From contig OZ241870.1 of the NCBI GenBank assembly GCA_965202875.1, positions 2,480,001 through 2,544,000 on the forward strand: DNA of 64,000 nucleotides. The letters are read 5' to 3'. Position 1 is the first letter of the stretch. Each line of letters starts with the position of its first letter. This stretch comes from HK1 sp965202875. GTDB lineage: Bacteria > Pseudomonadota > Gammaproteobacteria > HK1. A program made the position numbers and the translations under genes. The notes under the pieces are model-generated. The model was not told the DNA's origin, did no database searches, and was given only the letters and a program-made list of their open reading frames with translations. Shown here in pieces: positions 19,104 to 30,876 of the stretch.

Positions 19104-20312
19104 TCAGTCAAGCTCGCTGCGCCGCAGCCGCAGCCGGGCGCGCCAGCGCGACCAGAGCCCCAGCACCCCGTCCGGCGAGAAGAGCACGATGAGCAGGAAG
19201 CCCAGGCCGATCAGGAGCTGGAAGCGTTCGGCGGGAAGCCCCACCGCAACCAGGGCGTCGAGGGCGAAGGTGCGGAGCACGACGTAGATCAGGGCGCCGA
19301 TGAACGGCCCGACGGGATGCCGCAGACCGCCGACGACGGCGATGATGAGGATGTCGATCACCGGGCCCACCCCGGCCGTCCCCGGTGAGATCTGGCCGTT
19401 GAGCCACGTCAGAAGGATCCCCGCGACCGCGGCGATCAGCGCCGCGAAGCCGTAGGCGGCGATCCGGTGCGCGGTGACGTTGAAGCCCAGCGCCTCCATG
19501 CGCCGCGCGTTGTCGCGCACCCCCTGCAACGCGAGCCCGAACGAGGAACGGGAGACGTAGAGGACGGCGAGGTAGCTCGCGGTCGCGAAGAAGAGGCTCA
19601 GGTAGTAGAACGGTGTGGCCTGCTTCCAGTCCACGCCGAACAGCGCGGGCGGCTTCACCGCGTTGAAGCCGCTGAAGCCGTTGAAGATGGTGTAGTTCTG
19701 GCGGGTGAAGTAGAAGAACGCCGAGGCGATCGCCAGCGTGATCATGATGGTGTAGATCCCCTCGGTGCGGACCGCCAGCGCACCGGAGATCGTCCCGAAG
19801 ACCACCGCGACGATCAGCGCGACGGGGATGGTCGCCCACCACGGCCAGCCGAGGCTGATCTCCATGAAGGCGCTGTGGCCGAAGATCGCGTACATGTAGC
19901 CCGCGCACCCCGCCACGGTCATCTGCACCAGGCTGACCATGCCGCCGTAGCCCGCGAGGAACATCAGGCTCAAGGCGATCATGCCGAGCACGAAGGCCCA
20001 GCCGAAGACCTGGAGCTGGATGAAGTCGTTGGCGAACGCGGGCAGGAACAGCAGGAACAGCGCCAGGAGCCAGGCCGCGGGATGGATCCGCCGGAGCCAC
20101 TCGGGCGGCGATCCGGCGCGAGACGCGGCCTTTTCCGCGGACCCCGGCGGCTCGCCGGCCTGCCCGGAAAACGCCGACGTCCGGCTGCCGGCTCGTCCCG
20201 GAAACGCCGACGTCCCGCCGGCAGGCCGGGACCGGTCACGCCCGGAAGGCGGAGCCTCACCGGGCCGCGCCTTCTCCACGCCCGCTGAAATCACGCCTCC
20301 GGTCGCCGCCAT
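19104..20312 (-). CDS. livM: Branched-chain amino-acid-type ABC transporter permease LivM
   Basis: A 402-residue permease with LivM landmarks: FVLGMIALSLMFLAGYGGMVSLVQM, EGIYTIMITLAIASAFFYF, FGLALQGVRDNARRMEALGFNVTAHR (cytoplasmic EAA-like loop), GAGVGP-type DILIIAVVGG and VLFSPDGVLGL at the end. It works with LivH and ATPases LivG/LivF, which are not in the window. The start at 20312 has GGAGGAAG. About 75 N-terminal residues before the first helix are low-complexity, with an internal ~38-bp repeat (ACGCCGACGTCC twice near 20165-20215). This extension seems to stem from duplicated DNA at the livH/livM junction. Confidence 0.92.
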   Translation of the reverse strand: MAATGGVISAGVEKARPGEAPPSGRDRSRPAGGTSAFPGRAGSRTSAFSGQAGEPPGSAEKAASRAGSPPEWLRRIHPAAWLLALFLLFLPAFANDFIQLQVFGWAFVLGMIALSLMFLAGYGGMVSLVQMTVAGCAGYMYAIFGHSAFMEISLGWPWWATIPVALIVAVVFGTISGALAVRTEGIYTIMITLAIASAFFYFTRQNYTIFNGFSGFNAVKPPALFGVDWKQATPFYYLSLFFATASYLAVLYVSRSSFGLALQGVRDNARRMEALGFNVTAHRIAAYGFAALIAAVAGILLTWLNGQISPGTAGVGPVIDILIIAVVGGLRHPVGPFIGALIYVVLRTFALDALVAVGLPAERFQLLIGLGFLLIVLFSPDGVLGLWSRWRARLRLRRSELD

Positions 20313-20510
20313 CCGTCACTTCCTCCCGTGCAGGTCCCGCGGGCGGAACGCGGGCGCCGCGACCATGGCCGCGAACGGCCTCTGCTTCCCTCCGCCCGCT
20401 GGAACCGCGCCCGGATCGCCGCCACCCTCACTTCCTCCCGAGCAGGCCCTGCGGGCGGAACGCGAGCACCGCGACCATGATGAGGAAGGTGCCGACCACC
20501 GCGTAGGTCG
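20279..20510 (-). repeat. Tandem duplication at the livH/livM junction (2 copies, ~117 bp)
   Basis: 20279-20395 and 20396-20510 are diverged copies. Both contain CTTCCTCCCG-GCAGG followed by the antisense of the livH C-terminus: the true end reads LAFRPQGLLGRK and stops at 20428, and the copy reads PAFRPRDLHGRK and stops just before livM. Both also contain a CGCCGCCA segment covering the livM start; the used ATG lies in the copy next to livM, with GTG as the counterpart in the other copy. Confidence 0.85.
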
Positions 20511-21441
20511 GCATGTACACCGAGCCGAACTGCTCGGCGAGACCGATCAGCAGGGCGCCGAGGGCGGCGCCGGTGATCGAGCCCATGCCGCCGACGATGA
20601 CCACCACCAGGGACGCGAGGAGGAAGCGGATGTCCTCCCCGGGGGCCAGCGACTGGAACGTCCCGCCGACCACCCCCGCAAGCCCCGCCAGCCCCGCCCC
20701 GAAGGCGAAGACGGCGACGAAGACGAGCTGGATGCGGATGCCGCTCGCGGCCAGCATGTCGCGATCGTCCACCCCGGCGCGGATCATCATCCCGATCCGG
20801 GTGCGGTTGAGCAGCCACCACATCACCACCCCGATGACCACCGCCGCGGCGAAGATCACCAGGCGCACCATCGGGTACTTCAGGTAGATCGGCTCGCCGG
20901 TGCGGCGGCTGATCGAGGAGATCAGCGGGGTCTCGACCGCGCCGACCAGCCAGTCGGGGGGGAGGATCTGGTAGAAGTCGCCGCCCCAGATCCAGAGCAT
21001 GAGGTCGGCCATCACGATGGAGATCCCGATCGTCACCAGGGTCTGGCGCAGATCCTGGCCCTCCATCCGGCGGAAGATCGTGACCTGCAGGACGATGCCG
21101 ACGATGGCGACCGCCGCGAACGCCACCACGAAGCTGAACATCCACGAGCCGGTCCATTCGGTGATCTCGTATCCGACGTAGCCTCCGAGCAGGTAGAGCG
21201 ATCCGTGGGCGAGGTTGACGTTGCGCATCAGGCCGAAGATCAGGGTGAACCCGCTGGCGACGAGGAAGTAGAGGCCGCCGAGGGTGATGCCGTTGAACAG
21301 CGCGTTCAGGAAGATCTTCTTGCGCCCGATCGCCGCCACCAGCCCCGCCGGCCACGGCGCGAAGACGAGCCACAGCAGCACCGCGACCGCCACCAGGATC
21401 GCCAGCGACCAGAGGGGATGGCGGTCGATGAACCGCCTCAC
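20428..21441 (-). CDS. livH: Branched-chain amino-acid-type ABC transporter permease LivH
   Basis: A 337-residue permease: FLNALFNGITLGGLYFLVASGFTLIFGLMRNVNLAHGS is the standard LivH opening, followed by the loop MIRAGVDDRDMLAASGI and the end AVLAFRPQGLLGRK. The likely start is the GTG at 21441 before RRFIDRHPLWS; no ATG precedes the first helix in this frame within reason. It is upstream of livM on the same strand; the substrate could be amino acids, urea or amides. Confidence 0.92.
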   Translation of the reverse strand: MRRFIDRHPLWSLAILVAVAVLLWLVFAPWPAGLVAAIGRKKIFLNALFNGITLGGLYFLVASGFTLIFGLMRNVNLAHGSLYLLGGYVGYEITEWTGSWMFSFVVAFAAVAIVGIVLQVTIFRRMEGQDLRQTLVTIGISIVMADLMLWIWGGDFYQILPPDWLVGAVETPLISSISRRTGEPIYLKYPMVRLVIFAAAVVIGVVMWWLLNRTRIGMMIRAGVDDRDMLAASGIRIQLVFVAVFAFGAGLAGLAGVVGGTFQSLAPGEDIRFLLASLVVVIVGGMGSITGAALGALLIGLAEQFGSVYMPTYAVVGTFLIMVAVLAFRPQGLLGRK

Positions 21442-21842
21442 CGTGCGCCCGTCCCGTAGAGGGGAGCCGAAGGGAGCGCGGGCCACGGGCAAGGGTTGCG
21501 CCCGCGACCGGCGACATGCTCGGGGACGCTCCTGCCACCGGCGACGCGCCTGCTCCCCGGGCTGTCGATGGGCCTGTGCCGAGACGCCGGGATGTGGTGG
21601 GCATCGTCTTCGGACAATCCCGCCGCAGGGGGGTCGAGGACGGCGCGGGGCGGAACGGAGATCGCTCCTCGTCGCGGACGGCCGCACCGGGTCGCGCACA
21701 CCCTCCGTCCTCCTTCCGTGAGGGAAGGCGGATCTACCGGGCTGCGGGGGGCACGAGACACGCGAACCGGCCTGCCGTCGGTTGAGCGGGGTGGTGGCAA
21801 GATGATGAACGTCCGATGAGCGAATGATTAGCATCGCGCATC
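21442..21842. other. Intergenic stretch, no gene seen
   Basis: About 400 bases upstream of livH and of the antitoxin remnant. Nothing recognisable except a short hairpin near 21705-21735 (CCTTCCGTGAGGGAAGG). It may hold the livHM promoter. Confidence 0.4.
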
Positions 21843-22085
21843 ATGCGTACCACCATCAACATCGCAACGCCCGTCTTCAAGGAGTTGAAGGCCCTTCGGG
21901 ACAAGGAAGGAGGCACCCTCGGCGACGTCGTTTCCAGGTTGCCGGCCGAGGCGCTCAAGACCCGCCGCGTTTCCCCCGCCGCGTTTCCATGGAGCGTCCC
22001 GAACTCGAATGGGACAGCAAGCCCATGCGCCCGCCTGGACCTGGCGACAAGGAAGCAGTGTACGCGATCCGGACGACCCGCCTTG
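21843..22085 (+). pseudogene. VapB-like ribbon-helix-helix antitoxin, frameshifted
   Basis: It starts MRTTINIATPVFKELKALRD and continues GGTLGDVVSRL.AEALKTRR, a classic VapB N-terminal DNA-binding ribbon-helix-helix. After about residue 45 the family sequence continues in another frame (EWDSKPMR, then DKEAVYAI), with a further shift in between. The toxin remnant follows at once. Confidence 0.75.
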
Positions 22086-22098
22086 AGCTACACCATGT

Positions 22099-22300
22099 GA
22101 CACCAACATCCTGCTCTACGCCTCGGATCGAGGTTCGCCGTTTCACGCCGCCGCGGCCGACTTCCTGCGCAGCCGCCCGAAGGATCCGGAGATCCTGTGC
22201 CTGACGTGGCCGACCCTCATGGGCTACCTCCGGAGGGCGACGCATCCGCGCATATTTGACGACCCCATGGCCCCGCGGGCGGCGATCGACGATGCCGGTT
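22099..22300 (+). pseudogene. VapC-like PIN-domain toxin remnant
   Basis: The frame from 22099 reads DTNILLYASDRGSPFHAAAADFL, then LCLTWPTLMGYLRRATHPRIFDDPM, the first half of a PIN ribonuclease with its first catalytic Asp. The start codon context is damaged (GTGACACC where the opening residues should be) and the second half with the remaining acidic residues is gone. Together with 21843-22085 it is a dead VapBC module. Confidence 0.75.
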
Positions 22301-22549
22301 CAACGCTTTCGTCGCGTGGAAGACATGCCACCGGTGGCGTCGCTGCCCCCGGGCCCCGGGCGGCCCCGCCGCTTGCGTGCATTGTGGGATGGCTGGTCGC
22401 GCATCCTTCCGCCGCTCGATCTGCGGGGCGTGTGCCGCTACCGCAGCCTCGAAGAGGCCGCCGAAGACCGCGAGGCGGCGGTGGTCCGGCGTGCCCGGGG
22501 TCTCCTGGCAGAGCGCCGGACCCAAGATCCGGAGGGAGCCTCCCGATAG
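22292..22549 (+). CDS. Small conserved hypothetical protein
   Basis: An 85-residue frame opening MPVQRFRRVEDMPP and continuing RALWDGWSRILPP, then GVCRYRSLEEAAEDRE. I recall small proteins with the same P-Q-F-R-S/V-E-E-M opening in many proteobacteria, often near toxin-antitoxin genes, with no assigned function. It begins where the VapC remnant fades. No strong ribosome site. Confidence 0.5.
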   Translation: MPVQRFRRVEDMPPVASLPPGPGRPRRLRALWDGWSRILPPLDLRGVCRYRSLEEAAEDREAAVVRRARGLLAERRTQDPEGASR

Positions 22550-22753
22550 CCGGCGGCCCGGATCACGTCCCGGAGTGGAGTGACCCCGATCTCGTGCATA
22601 TCAGGCGAAACGGGTGCTGCGGATTACGCTACCGGAAGAATCGGTACCGGGGGGCGGCAGCCAGCCGGAGCCGGCCGTGGATTGCCGCCACCCGGCCGGA
22701 CGGTCGCAGGCATCGCCCGGTCGTCCCGGGGCCGGAACGGCCGTCCCGTCCGC

Positions 22754-24025
22754 TCAGTGCGCGGGTACGGGCCGTCCGTCGGCGCCGTCGCAGGGGACTC
22801 CGAGGAAATCGAGGATCGTCGGGGCGACGTCCACCGCGCTCGTCCGCGCCTCGATGCGCCGGGCCCTTCCGGAGCCGTCATCGACCACCAGCACCGGGTT
22901 GGTCTCGTACCGGCCGAGCCCGCCGTGCTGGCCGCGTCCGGGCGCGTCGTTCACCGAGAAAGAGCAACCCGCGACGTGGGAGATGCCACGGATCCCGAAG
23001 CGGTTCGGCGCGTCGCGCCCGGCCATCGCGAAGGCGACGGCGAGGCCCCCGCCCTCGCGCTGCCCCACCTCGGCGAGCGCAGCCCCCGCGAACACCGGGC
23101 CGCACCACGGCTGGCGTTCGAGCCACCCGGCGACGTCGTCGCGTCGCGACGCCGCGCCGTGAGAGAGGTAGACGAGCACGCCCATGCCGCTGGATGCGTA
23201 GATGAGGTCTCTCGATCCGGCGCCGTCCTTGAGACCGGCCTCGATCATCAGCGCCTCGACGGGGATGACCTGGTCGGTGGTCTCGTGCCCGTGGTCGGAG
23301 CACACCACGAGCAGCACCTCCTCGCCCCGCTCGCGCATCCGCCCGACCGCCTCGACGACGCGCGCGACGTTCTCATCCGCCGCCTTCACCAGCGCGCGGT
23401 GCTCGCCGGAGCCGAGCTCCATGACGTGCTGGGAGTGGTCGGGCTCGCAGAGCCACAGGGTGTGCAGAGCCGCCCCGCCCGGCGCGTCGAGCGCGGCGCA
23501 GAAGCGGCGGGTGGTCTCGCGGTCGCCGTCGGCGTCATAGGTGGTGTCGAGATGCCCCGGCCCTTTCACCGGCACGAATCCGGGGCGGTGGGACCCGTCG
23601 CGGTGCAGCAGCAGCCCGTGTCCGTCCGGATCCTGCATGTGGGCGGCCCCCGCCGAGGAGTTGAGGTAGTTCGCCGCTCCGCCGTGCTCGCGAAGCCGCT
23701 CGCTCAGGGTAGGTCGGAGCAGGGTGCGCCCCGTCGCGCGGCGCAGCCGCTCGCGGAAGGTCGGCGCCCCCGCCGGAACCGCCACGAGGCCCTCCCCCCC
23801 GTCGAGCGCGATGACGTTTCCGTGCAGCCCGTGTGAGGCGGGGAAGCAGCCGGTCGCCAGCGAGGCGGAGTTCACCCGGGTCGCGGACGGGAAGACCGAA
23901 AGGTGGCCGGGATACCAGCGCGCGCCCGTCGCGAGCCGGTGCAGGTTCGGGGTGAGCTCCTCGCCCACGAGGTCGCCGCGCAACCCGTCGACGACCACGA
24001 GGACGGCACGGCGCTCAGACGGCAT
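22754..24025 (-). CDS. Alkaline-phosphatase-superfamily phosphodiesterase/nucleotide pyrophosphatase
   Basis: A 423-residue protein of the type I phosphodiesterase / nucleotide pyrophosphatase group. AVLVVVDGLRGD near residues 7-18 has the first metal-binding Asp, VFPSATRVNSASLATG the nucleophile Thr/Ser region, EPDHSQHV and CSDHGHETTD (about 245) further metal ligands, and GISHVAGCS a late His. No signal peptide, so probably cytosolic. It lies 42 bp after the DUF721 gene on the same strand, suggesting co-transcription. Substrate unknown. Confidence 0.85.
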   Translation of the reverse strand: MPSERRAVLVVVDGLRGDLVGEELTPNLHRLATGARWYPGHLSVFPSATRVNSASLATGCFPASHGLHGNVIALDGGEGLVAVPAGAPTFRERLRRATGRTLLRPTLSERLREHGGAANYLNSSAGAAHMQDPDGHGLLLHRDGSHRPGFVPVKGPGHLDTTYDADGDRETTRRFCAALDAPGGAALHTLWLCEPDHSQHVMELGSGEHRALVKAADENVARVVEAVGRMRERGEEVLLVVCSDHGHETTDQVIPVEALMIEAGLKDGAGSRDLIYASSGMGVLVYLSHGAASRRDDVAGWLERQPWCGPVFAGAALAEVGQREGGGLAVAFAMAGRDAPNRFGIRGISHVAGCSFSVNDAPGRGQHGGLGRYETNPVLVVDDGSGRARRIEARTSAVDVAPTILDFLGVPCDGADGRPVPAH

Positions 24026-24067
24026 GTCTCGCCGACCGGCGACGGATGGGGATCGTGGGCCCGGGCA

Positions 24068-24619
24068 TCAACGTGGCTCCGTCTTTCGCCACCGGGCCGG
24101 TGTTTCGGCGCTCATCCGCAGCAGCGTCTCCTTCAACCGCCGGTCGTCGATCGCTTCCGCCGCACGGCGCAGGAGCGCCCGGGTGGCCGGTGACGGAGTG
24201 GTGCGGCCGGAGACGGACTGTTCCGAGCGGTCGGCCGGGGACGGACGGACCCGGACTTCGAGCCGCCTGAGGTCCCGGCGGCCGAGTACTCGGGTGGCGT
24301 GAGCGACGATTCGCGGCGCCAGAAAGCGCAGGCGCGCGCACCGGACCGCGGAATCGGCGACGACGATGATGGTGCCTCCCTCGACCGCGGCGACACGGAG
24401 GCTTTCCGCATCGGACGTGTCAAGGTAGCCTTTGAGGGCCTCCTCGCACCGCCCGAGCTCGTCCGCCCGCCGGACCAGGGTTCCGAGAACGGACGTATCA
24501 TCGGCGGTGACGGACCGGATCGTCTTCCACGGGCGGGAGCGCCGGAGGCGAGACACCGCCCTTTCGGATGAAACTGCACGTGGGCTGAATGGAAACACCA
24601 TGCCTCTCAAAGACTTCAC
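24068..24619 (-). CDS. DUF721 (DciA-related) protein
   Basis: A 183-residue protein whose middle reads LGTLVRRADELGRCEEALKGYL and GGTIIVVADSAVRCARLRFLAPRIV, the DUF721 signature. DUF721 proteins include the helicase-loading factor DciA of bacteria lacking DnaC. The gene is divergent from secA across 141 bp, a place where it is commonly found in Gammaproteobacteria. The start is uncertain: GTG at 24619 or ATG at 24601. The C-terminal half is variable. Confidence 0.8.
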   Translation of the reverse strand: MKSLRGMVFPFSPRAVSSERAVSRLRRSRPWKTIRSVTADDTSVLGTLVRRADELGRCEEALKGYLDTSDAESLRVAAVEGGTIIVVADSAVRCARLRFLAPRIVAHATRVLGRRDLRRLEVRVRPSPADRSEQSVSGRTTPSPATRALLRRAAEAIDDRRLKETLLRMSAETPARWRKTEPR

Positions 24620-24760
24620 GCGGGGCGCGCCGTTGCGCCGCCCGGCCTTCCGTCACGCGGCTTGCAGCCGTTCCTGCGCCATGCGCACCCGGCGGCGCGG
24701 TGGGATTTCACCACATTTCGACCGGGCGCGTCCGCGGGACGGCAAGCGGCTGAGTCCACG

Positions 24761-27631
<2,871 letters not shown>

Positions 27632-27644
27632 GGAGGACACCCGG

Positions 27645-28862
27645 ATGCCCGTCGGATTGACGGCGCCCGCGTCGCTCGACCCGGTCGCGGGGGTGCGGAT
27701 CGGCACCGCCGCGCTCGGCGGCCGGCGCACCCCGCGCGACGACCTGACCCTGTTCGAGCTCGCGCCCGGCGCGGCGTGCGCGGCGACCTTCACCCGCAAC
27801 GCCTTCTGCGCGGCGCCGGTCATCGTCGCCCGCGAGCACCTCGCGCGCGCCGCGCCGCGCTACCTGCTCGTCAACGCCGGGAACGCGAACGCGGGCACCG
27901 GCGCCCGCGGGATCGAGGATGCCCGGCGGTGCTGCGCGATCGTCGCGGGCGCCACCGGTGCGCCGGCCGAGAGCGTGCTGCCCTTCTCCACCGGGGTCAT
28001 CGGCGAGCCGCTGCCGGTCGAACGCTTCGAGCGCGCGGTCCCGGCCGCGGCCGGGCGGCTGAACGGCGACGGCTGGCTCGACGCGGCGGCGGCCATCGCG
28101 ACGACCGACACCGTTCCCAAGGGCGTGTTCCGGACCCTCGATCTCGACGGCCGCAGGGTGACGGTCACCGGGATCGCCAAGGGTTCGGGGATGATCCGCC
28201 CGGACATGGCGACGATGCTGGCGTTCATCGCCACCGACGCCGCCGTCGAACCGCGGGCGTTGCGCCCGATGGTGAGGGACGCGGTGGAGGCGAGCTTCAA
28301 CCGCATCACCGTGGACGGCGACACCTCGACCAACGACGCGTGCGTGTTGATCGCGACCGGGCGCGCCGGCGGCCCGCCCCTCGAGGCGGGCACACCGGCG
28401 TGCGACGCGCTGGCCGAGGCGGTCGGCGCCGTCGCGCTCCGCCTCGCCCACGCGATCGTGCGCGACGGGGAAGGCGCGACGAAGTTCGTCACCGTGGAGG
28501 TGGCCGAGGGGGCGGACCGGTCCGAATGCCTCGCCGTCGCCTATGCCGTCGCGCATTCCCCGCTGGTGAAGACCGCACTCCACGCGAGCGACGCGAACTG
28601 GGGGCGCATCCTCGCCGCGGTGGGCCGCGCCGGCCTGGACGGTTTCGACGTCGACCGGATCCGGATCCATCTGAACGACGTGTGCATCGTGAGCGGCGGC
28701 GGGCGCGACCCCGGCTACACCGAGGCCGCCGGCGTCGCCGCAGTCGCCGGCGAGGAAATCGTCATCCGTATCGCGCTGGGCCGCGGCGAGGCTGAAGATC
28801 GGGTGTGGACGTGCGATTTCTCACACCGGTACGTCACCATCAACGCCGAGTACCGGACCTGA
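27645..28862 (+). CDS. argJ: Bifunctional glutamate N-acetyltransferase / ornithine acetyltransferase
   Basis: A 405-residue ArgJ for arginine biosynthesis, recycling the acetyl group from N-acetylornithine to glutamate. The autocleavage region KGSGMIRPDMATMLAF is near residues 180-194, with the nucleophilic Thr of ATMLAF. SFNRITVDGDTSTNDAC and HASDANWGRILAAVGRAG are also family blocks, and the end FSHRYVTINAEYRT is typical. GAGGAGGA precedes the start, close behind secA. This secA-argJ order is usual in Gammaproteobacteria. Confidence 0.97.
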   Translation: MPVGLTAPASLDPVAGVRIGTAALGGRRTPRDDLTLFELAPGAACAATFTRNAFCAAPVIVAREHLARAAPRYLLVNAGNANAGTGARGIEDARRCCAIVAGATGAPAESVLPFSTGVIGEPLPVERFERAVPAAAGRLNGDGWLDAAAAIATTDTVPKGVFRTLDLDGRRVTVTGIAKGSGMIRPDMATMLAFIATDAAVEPRALRPMVRDAVEASFNRITVDGDTSTNDACVLIATGRAGGPPLEAGTPACDALAEAVGAVALRLAHAIVRDGEGATKFVTVEVAEGADRSECLAVAYAVAHSPLVKTALHASDANWGRILAAVGRAGLDGFDVDRIRIHLNDVCIVSGGGRDPGYTEAAGVAAVAGEEIVIRIALGRGEAEDRVWTCDFSHRYVTINAEYRT

Positions 28863-29047
28863 TGCGGGTGTCCGCAATCCGGGGAACGACGCCCCCGGAA
28901 ACGGCGTGTCCCGTTGGGACACGGGCGTTCCGCCCGCCTCGGCGTCTCCACGGTTCACGACGGGACGGCCCGGTCTCAATCGCAGGCGCCGCACCCTCCG
29001 AAAGAGTGGCCCGATAGACCGCCACCCGGTGGCGTGGGTGTGTCAAA
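28863..29047. promoter_or_regulatory. argJ-mutT spacer with a hairpin
   Basis: Contains GTGTCCCGTTGGGACAC near 28905, a perfect 7-bp stem with a 3-nt loop and no T-run, followed by a GGGCG-TTCC-CGCCC palindrome related to the REP-like units. It could act in termination or mRNA stability; not proven. Confidence 0.4.
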
Positions 29048-30364
29048 TTGCCTGCCGCCCGGATCCACGTCGTCGCCGGCGTACTGTTCGATGCCGCGGG
29101 CCGCGTGCTGGTGGCACAACGTCCGGGGGAGACCCATCTCGGGGGCCTGTGGGAATTCCCGGGCGGAAAGCTCGCACCGGGGGAATCGCGGGAAGCCGGA
29201 CTCTCCCGCGAGCTTGCCGAGGAGATCGGGATCCGCGTCCTGTCGGCGCGTCCGCTCATCCTGGTCGAGCACGCCTACCCGGACCGGGACGTCGTGCTCG
29301 ACGTGTGGAAGGTCGAGTCGTTTGCCGGCGAGCCGTACGGCCGTGAAGGGCAGCGGATCGAATGGCGGGGCGTCCAGAGGCTCGACCCGGCGGAGTTTCC
29401 ACCCGCCGACGTGCCGGTGCTTGCCGCCCTGCGGTTGCCGCCACGCTATCTGGTCACCCCCGAGCCGGGTGACGATTGGGGCGCGTTCCTCGATCGGCTC
29501 GCCGAGAGGATCGCCCAGGGGTTCGAGCTGGTCCAGCTTCGCGCGAAGTCGCTCGATGAATCGGCCCTCGTCGCGCTTGCACGCCGGGCCGCGGAGATCT
29601 GCCGGCACGGCGGCGCGACCCTTCTCGTGAACGCGGACCCGGCGACCGCCCGGCGTTGCGGCGCCGGCGGGGTGCATCTCACCAGCCGGCTCCTGGCCCG
29701 CATCGCCCACCTGCCGCCTGCTGCGGACTCCGATCCGGTCCCGGCGCCGGAATACACCACCGCGGGTCGGCTCGATGCAGCGCCGGCGACCGGCGCTTCC
29801 CAGCCCCCGTTTCAACCACGGGCCGGACAAAGCGGCCGTGCTTCCCCGGATCCCCTGCACGTTGCGTCGCCGGCCCTTCGCCGGACGCCGGCCCGCCCTT
29901 CGCGGCTCTCCGATCCCCGCCCTCCGGCGTTCCCGCCTTCCGCCGCCCCGGTCGAGACGAGCAACGGTACGCACGGGCCGGACGGCTCCGGCGCGACACG
30001 GGAGGCCCGGCCTTTCCTTGTCGGAGCGTCGTGCCACGACGCGGACGACCTCGATCGGGCGCGGGTTGCACGGTGCGACTTCGCGGTCCTGGGGCCGGTC
30101 CGCGCGACCCCGACCCACCCGGGCGCGCCGGTGCTCGACTGGAGGGGCTTCGAACGTCTGGTGCGGGCAGCGAGGATACCGGTGTTCGCGATCGGCGGGC
30201 TGGGAGACGACGACATCGCCGCCGCCCGGCGAAGCGGCGGGCAGGGTGTCGCCGCGGTCCGGGCGTTCTGGGAAGGCGGCCCAAGTGGAGCGGCCGATCG
30301 CTCCGCACCGGCGTGTCGGTCCGGCGGCAACGTCGCCGCTTTCACCGACACTGAGCAGAAATGA
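29048..30364 (+). CDS. mutT: Nudix hydrolase (MutT) / thiamine-phosphate-synthase-like fusion with an inserted segment
   Basis: A 438-residue protein from a TTG start. Residues 1-130 are MutT-like, with the Nudix box GGKLAPGESREAGLSRELAEE-GI, which hydrolyses oxidised dGTP. From about 137 a ThiE/TenI-like barrel follows: RYLVTPEPGDDW, GFELVQLRAKSLDE, LLVNADPATARRCGAGGVHL, then later VGASCHDADDLDRA, CDFAVLGPVRATPTHPG and PVFAIGGLGDDD. This two-domain protein after secA/argJ is usual in Gammaproteobacteria. Between LLARIAHLP (about 223) and RPFLVGAS (about 322) sits a ~100-residue Pro/Ser/Arg-rich insert with no fold signs, likely inserted DNA that kept frame. Confidence 0.88.
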   Translation: MPAARIHVVAGVLFDAAGRVLVAQRPGETHLGGLWEFPGGKLAPGESREAGLSRELAEEIGIRVLSARPLILVEHAYPDRDVVLDVWKVESFAGEPYGREGQRIEWRGVQRLDPAEFPPADVPVLAALRLPPRYLVTPEPGDDWGAFLDRLAERIAQGFELVQLRAKSLDESALVALARRAAEICRHGGATLLVNADPATARRCGAGGVHLTSRLLARIAHLPPAADSDPVPAPEYTTAGRLDAAPATGASQPPFQPRAGQSGRASPDPLHVASPALRRTPARPSRLSDPRPPAFPPSAAPVETSNGTHGPDGSGATREARPFLVGASCHDADDLDRARVARCDFAVLGPVRATPTHPGAPVLDWRGFERLVRAARIPVFAIGGLGDDDIAAARRSGGQGVAAVRAFWEGGPSGAADRSAPACRSGGNVAAFTDTEQK

Positions 30365-30411
30365 CGTCTTTCCAGGAGTCGACGCGGGGCCGGATTCGCA
30401 TGCCGCCTCAA

Positions 30412-30735
30412 TCAGCGTTCCAGGTACCGGATCTTGTCCTCGACGCTCTCCCACTCCTCGGCGTCTTCGGGCGCATCCTTCTTCTCCGCAAGCACCGGCC
30501 ATTCCCGGGAGAGCTCGGCGTTCAGGGACAGCCACTCCTGCTGATCCTCGGTGAGGTCGTCCTCGGAGAGGATCGCCTCGACCGGGCACTCGGGTTCGCA
30601 CAGCGTGCAGTCGATGCACTCCTCCGGATCGATGACGAGCATGTTGGGACCTTCGTGGAAGCAGTCCACCGGACACACTTCGACGCAATCCGTGTACTTG
30701 CACTTGATGCACTTGTCGATGACGACGAAAGTCAT
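30412..30735 (-). CDS. fdxA: Ferredoxin FdxA (7Fe type)
   Basis: A 107-residue ferredoxin with cysteines at 9, 12, 17, 21, 25 and 40, 43, 46, 50: KCIKCKYTDCVEVCPVDCF and CIDCTLCEPECP. These bind one [3Fe-4S] and one [4Fe-4S] cluster as in Azotobacter-type FdI/FdxA. The acidic C-terminal tail to KIRYLER is standard. It converges with the mutT fusion gene. It serves as a soluble electron carrier; the partner is unknown. Confidence 0.95.
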   Translation of the reverse strand: MTFVVIDKCIKCKYTDCVEVCPVDCFHEGPNMLVIDPEECIDCTLCEPECPVEAILSEDDLTEDQQEWLSLNAELSREWPVLAEKKDAPEDAEEWESVEDKIRYLER

Positions 30736-30876
30736 GAGCGGGTGTTCCTCGAACCGGGAGCCGAACGGGCGGCGTATGGTACGACGCGACCCCTTGCTTT
30801 TCGAGACCGGGCTTGAAAAGGCGCAAGGAGAAAGGCGACACTCGCCACGGCCTGGGCCCCGGCCGGAGGCTCCCCC

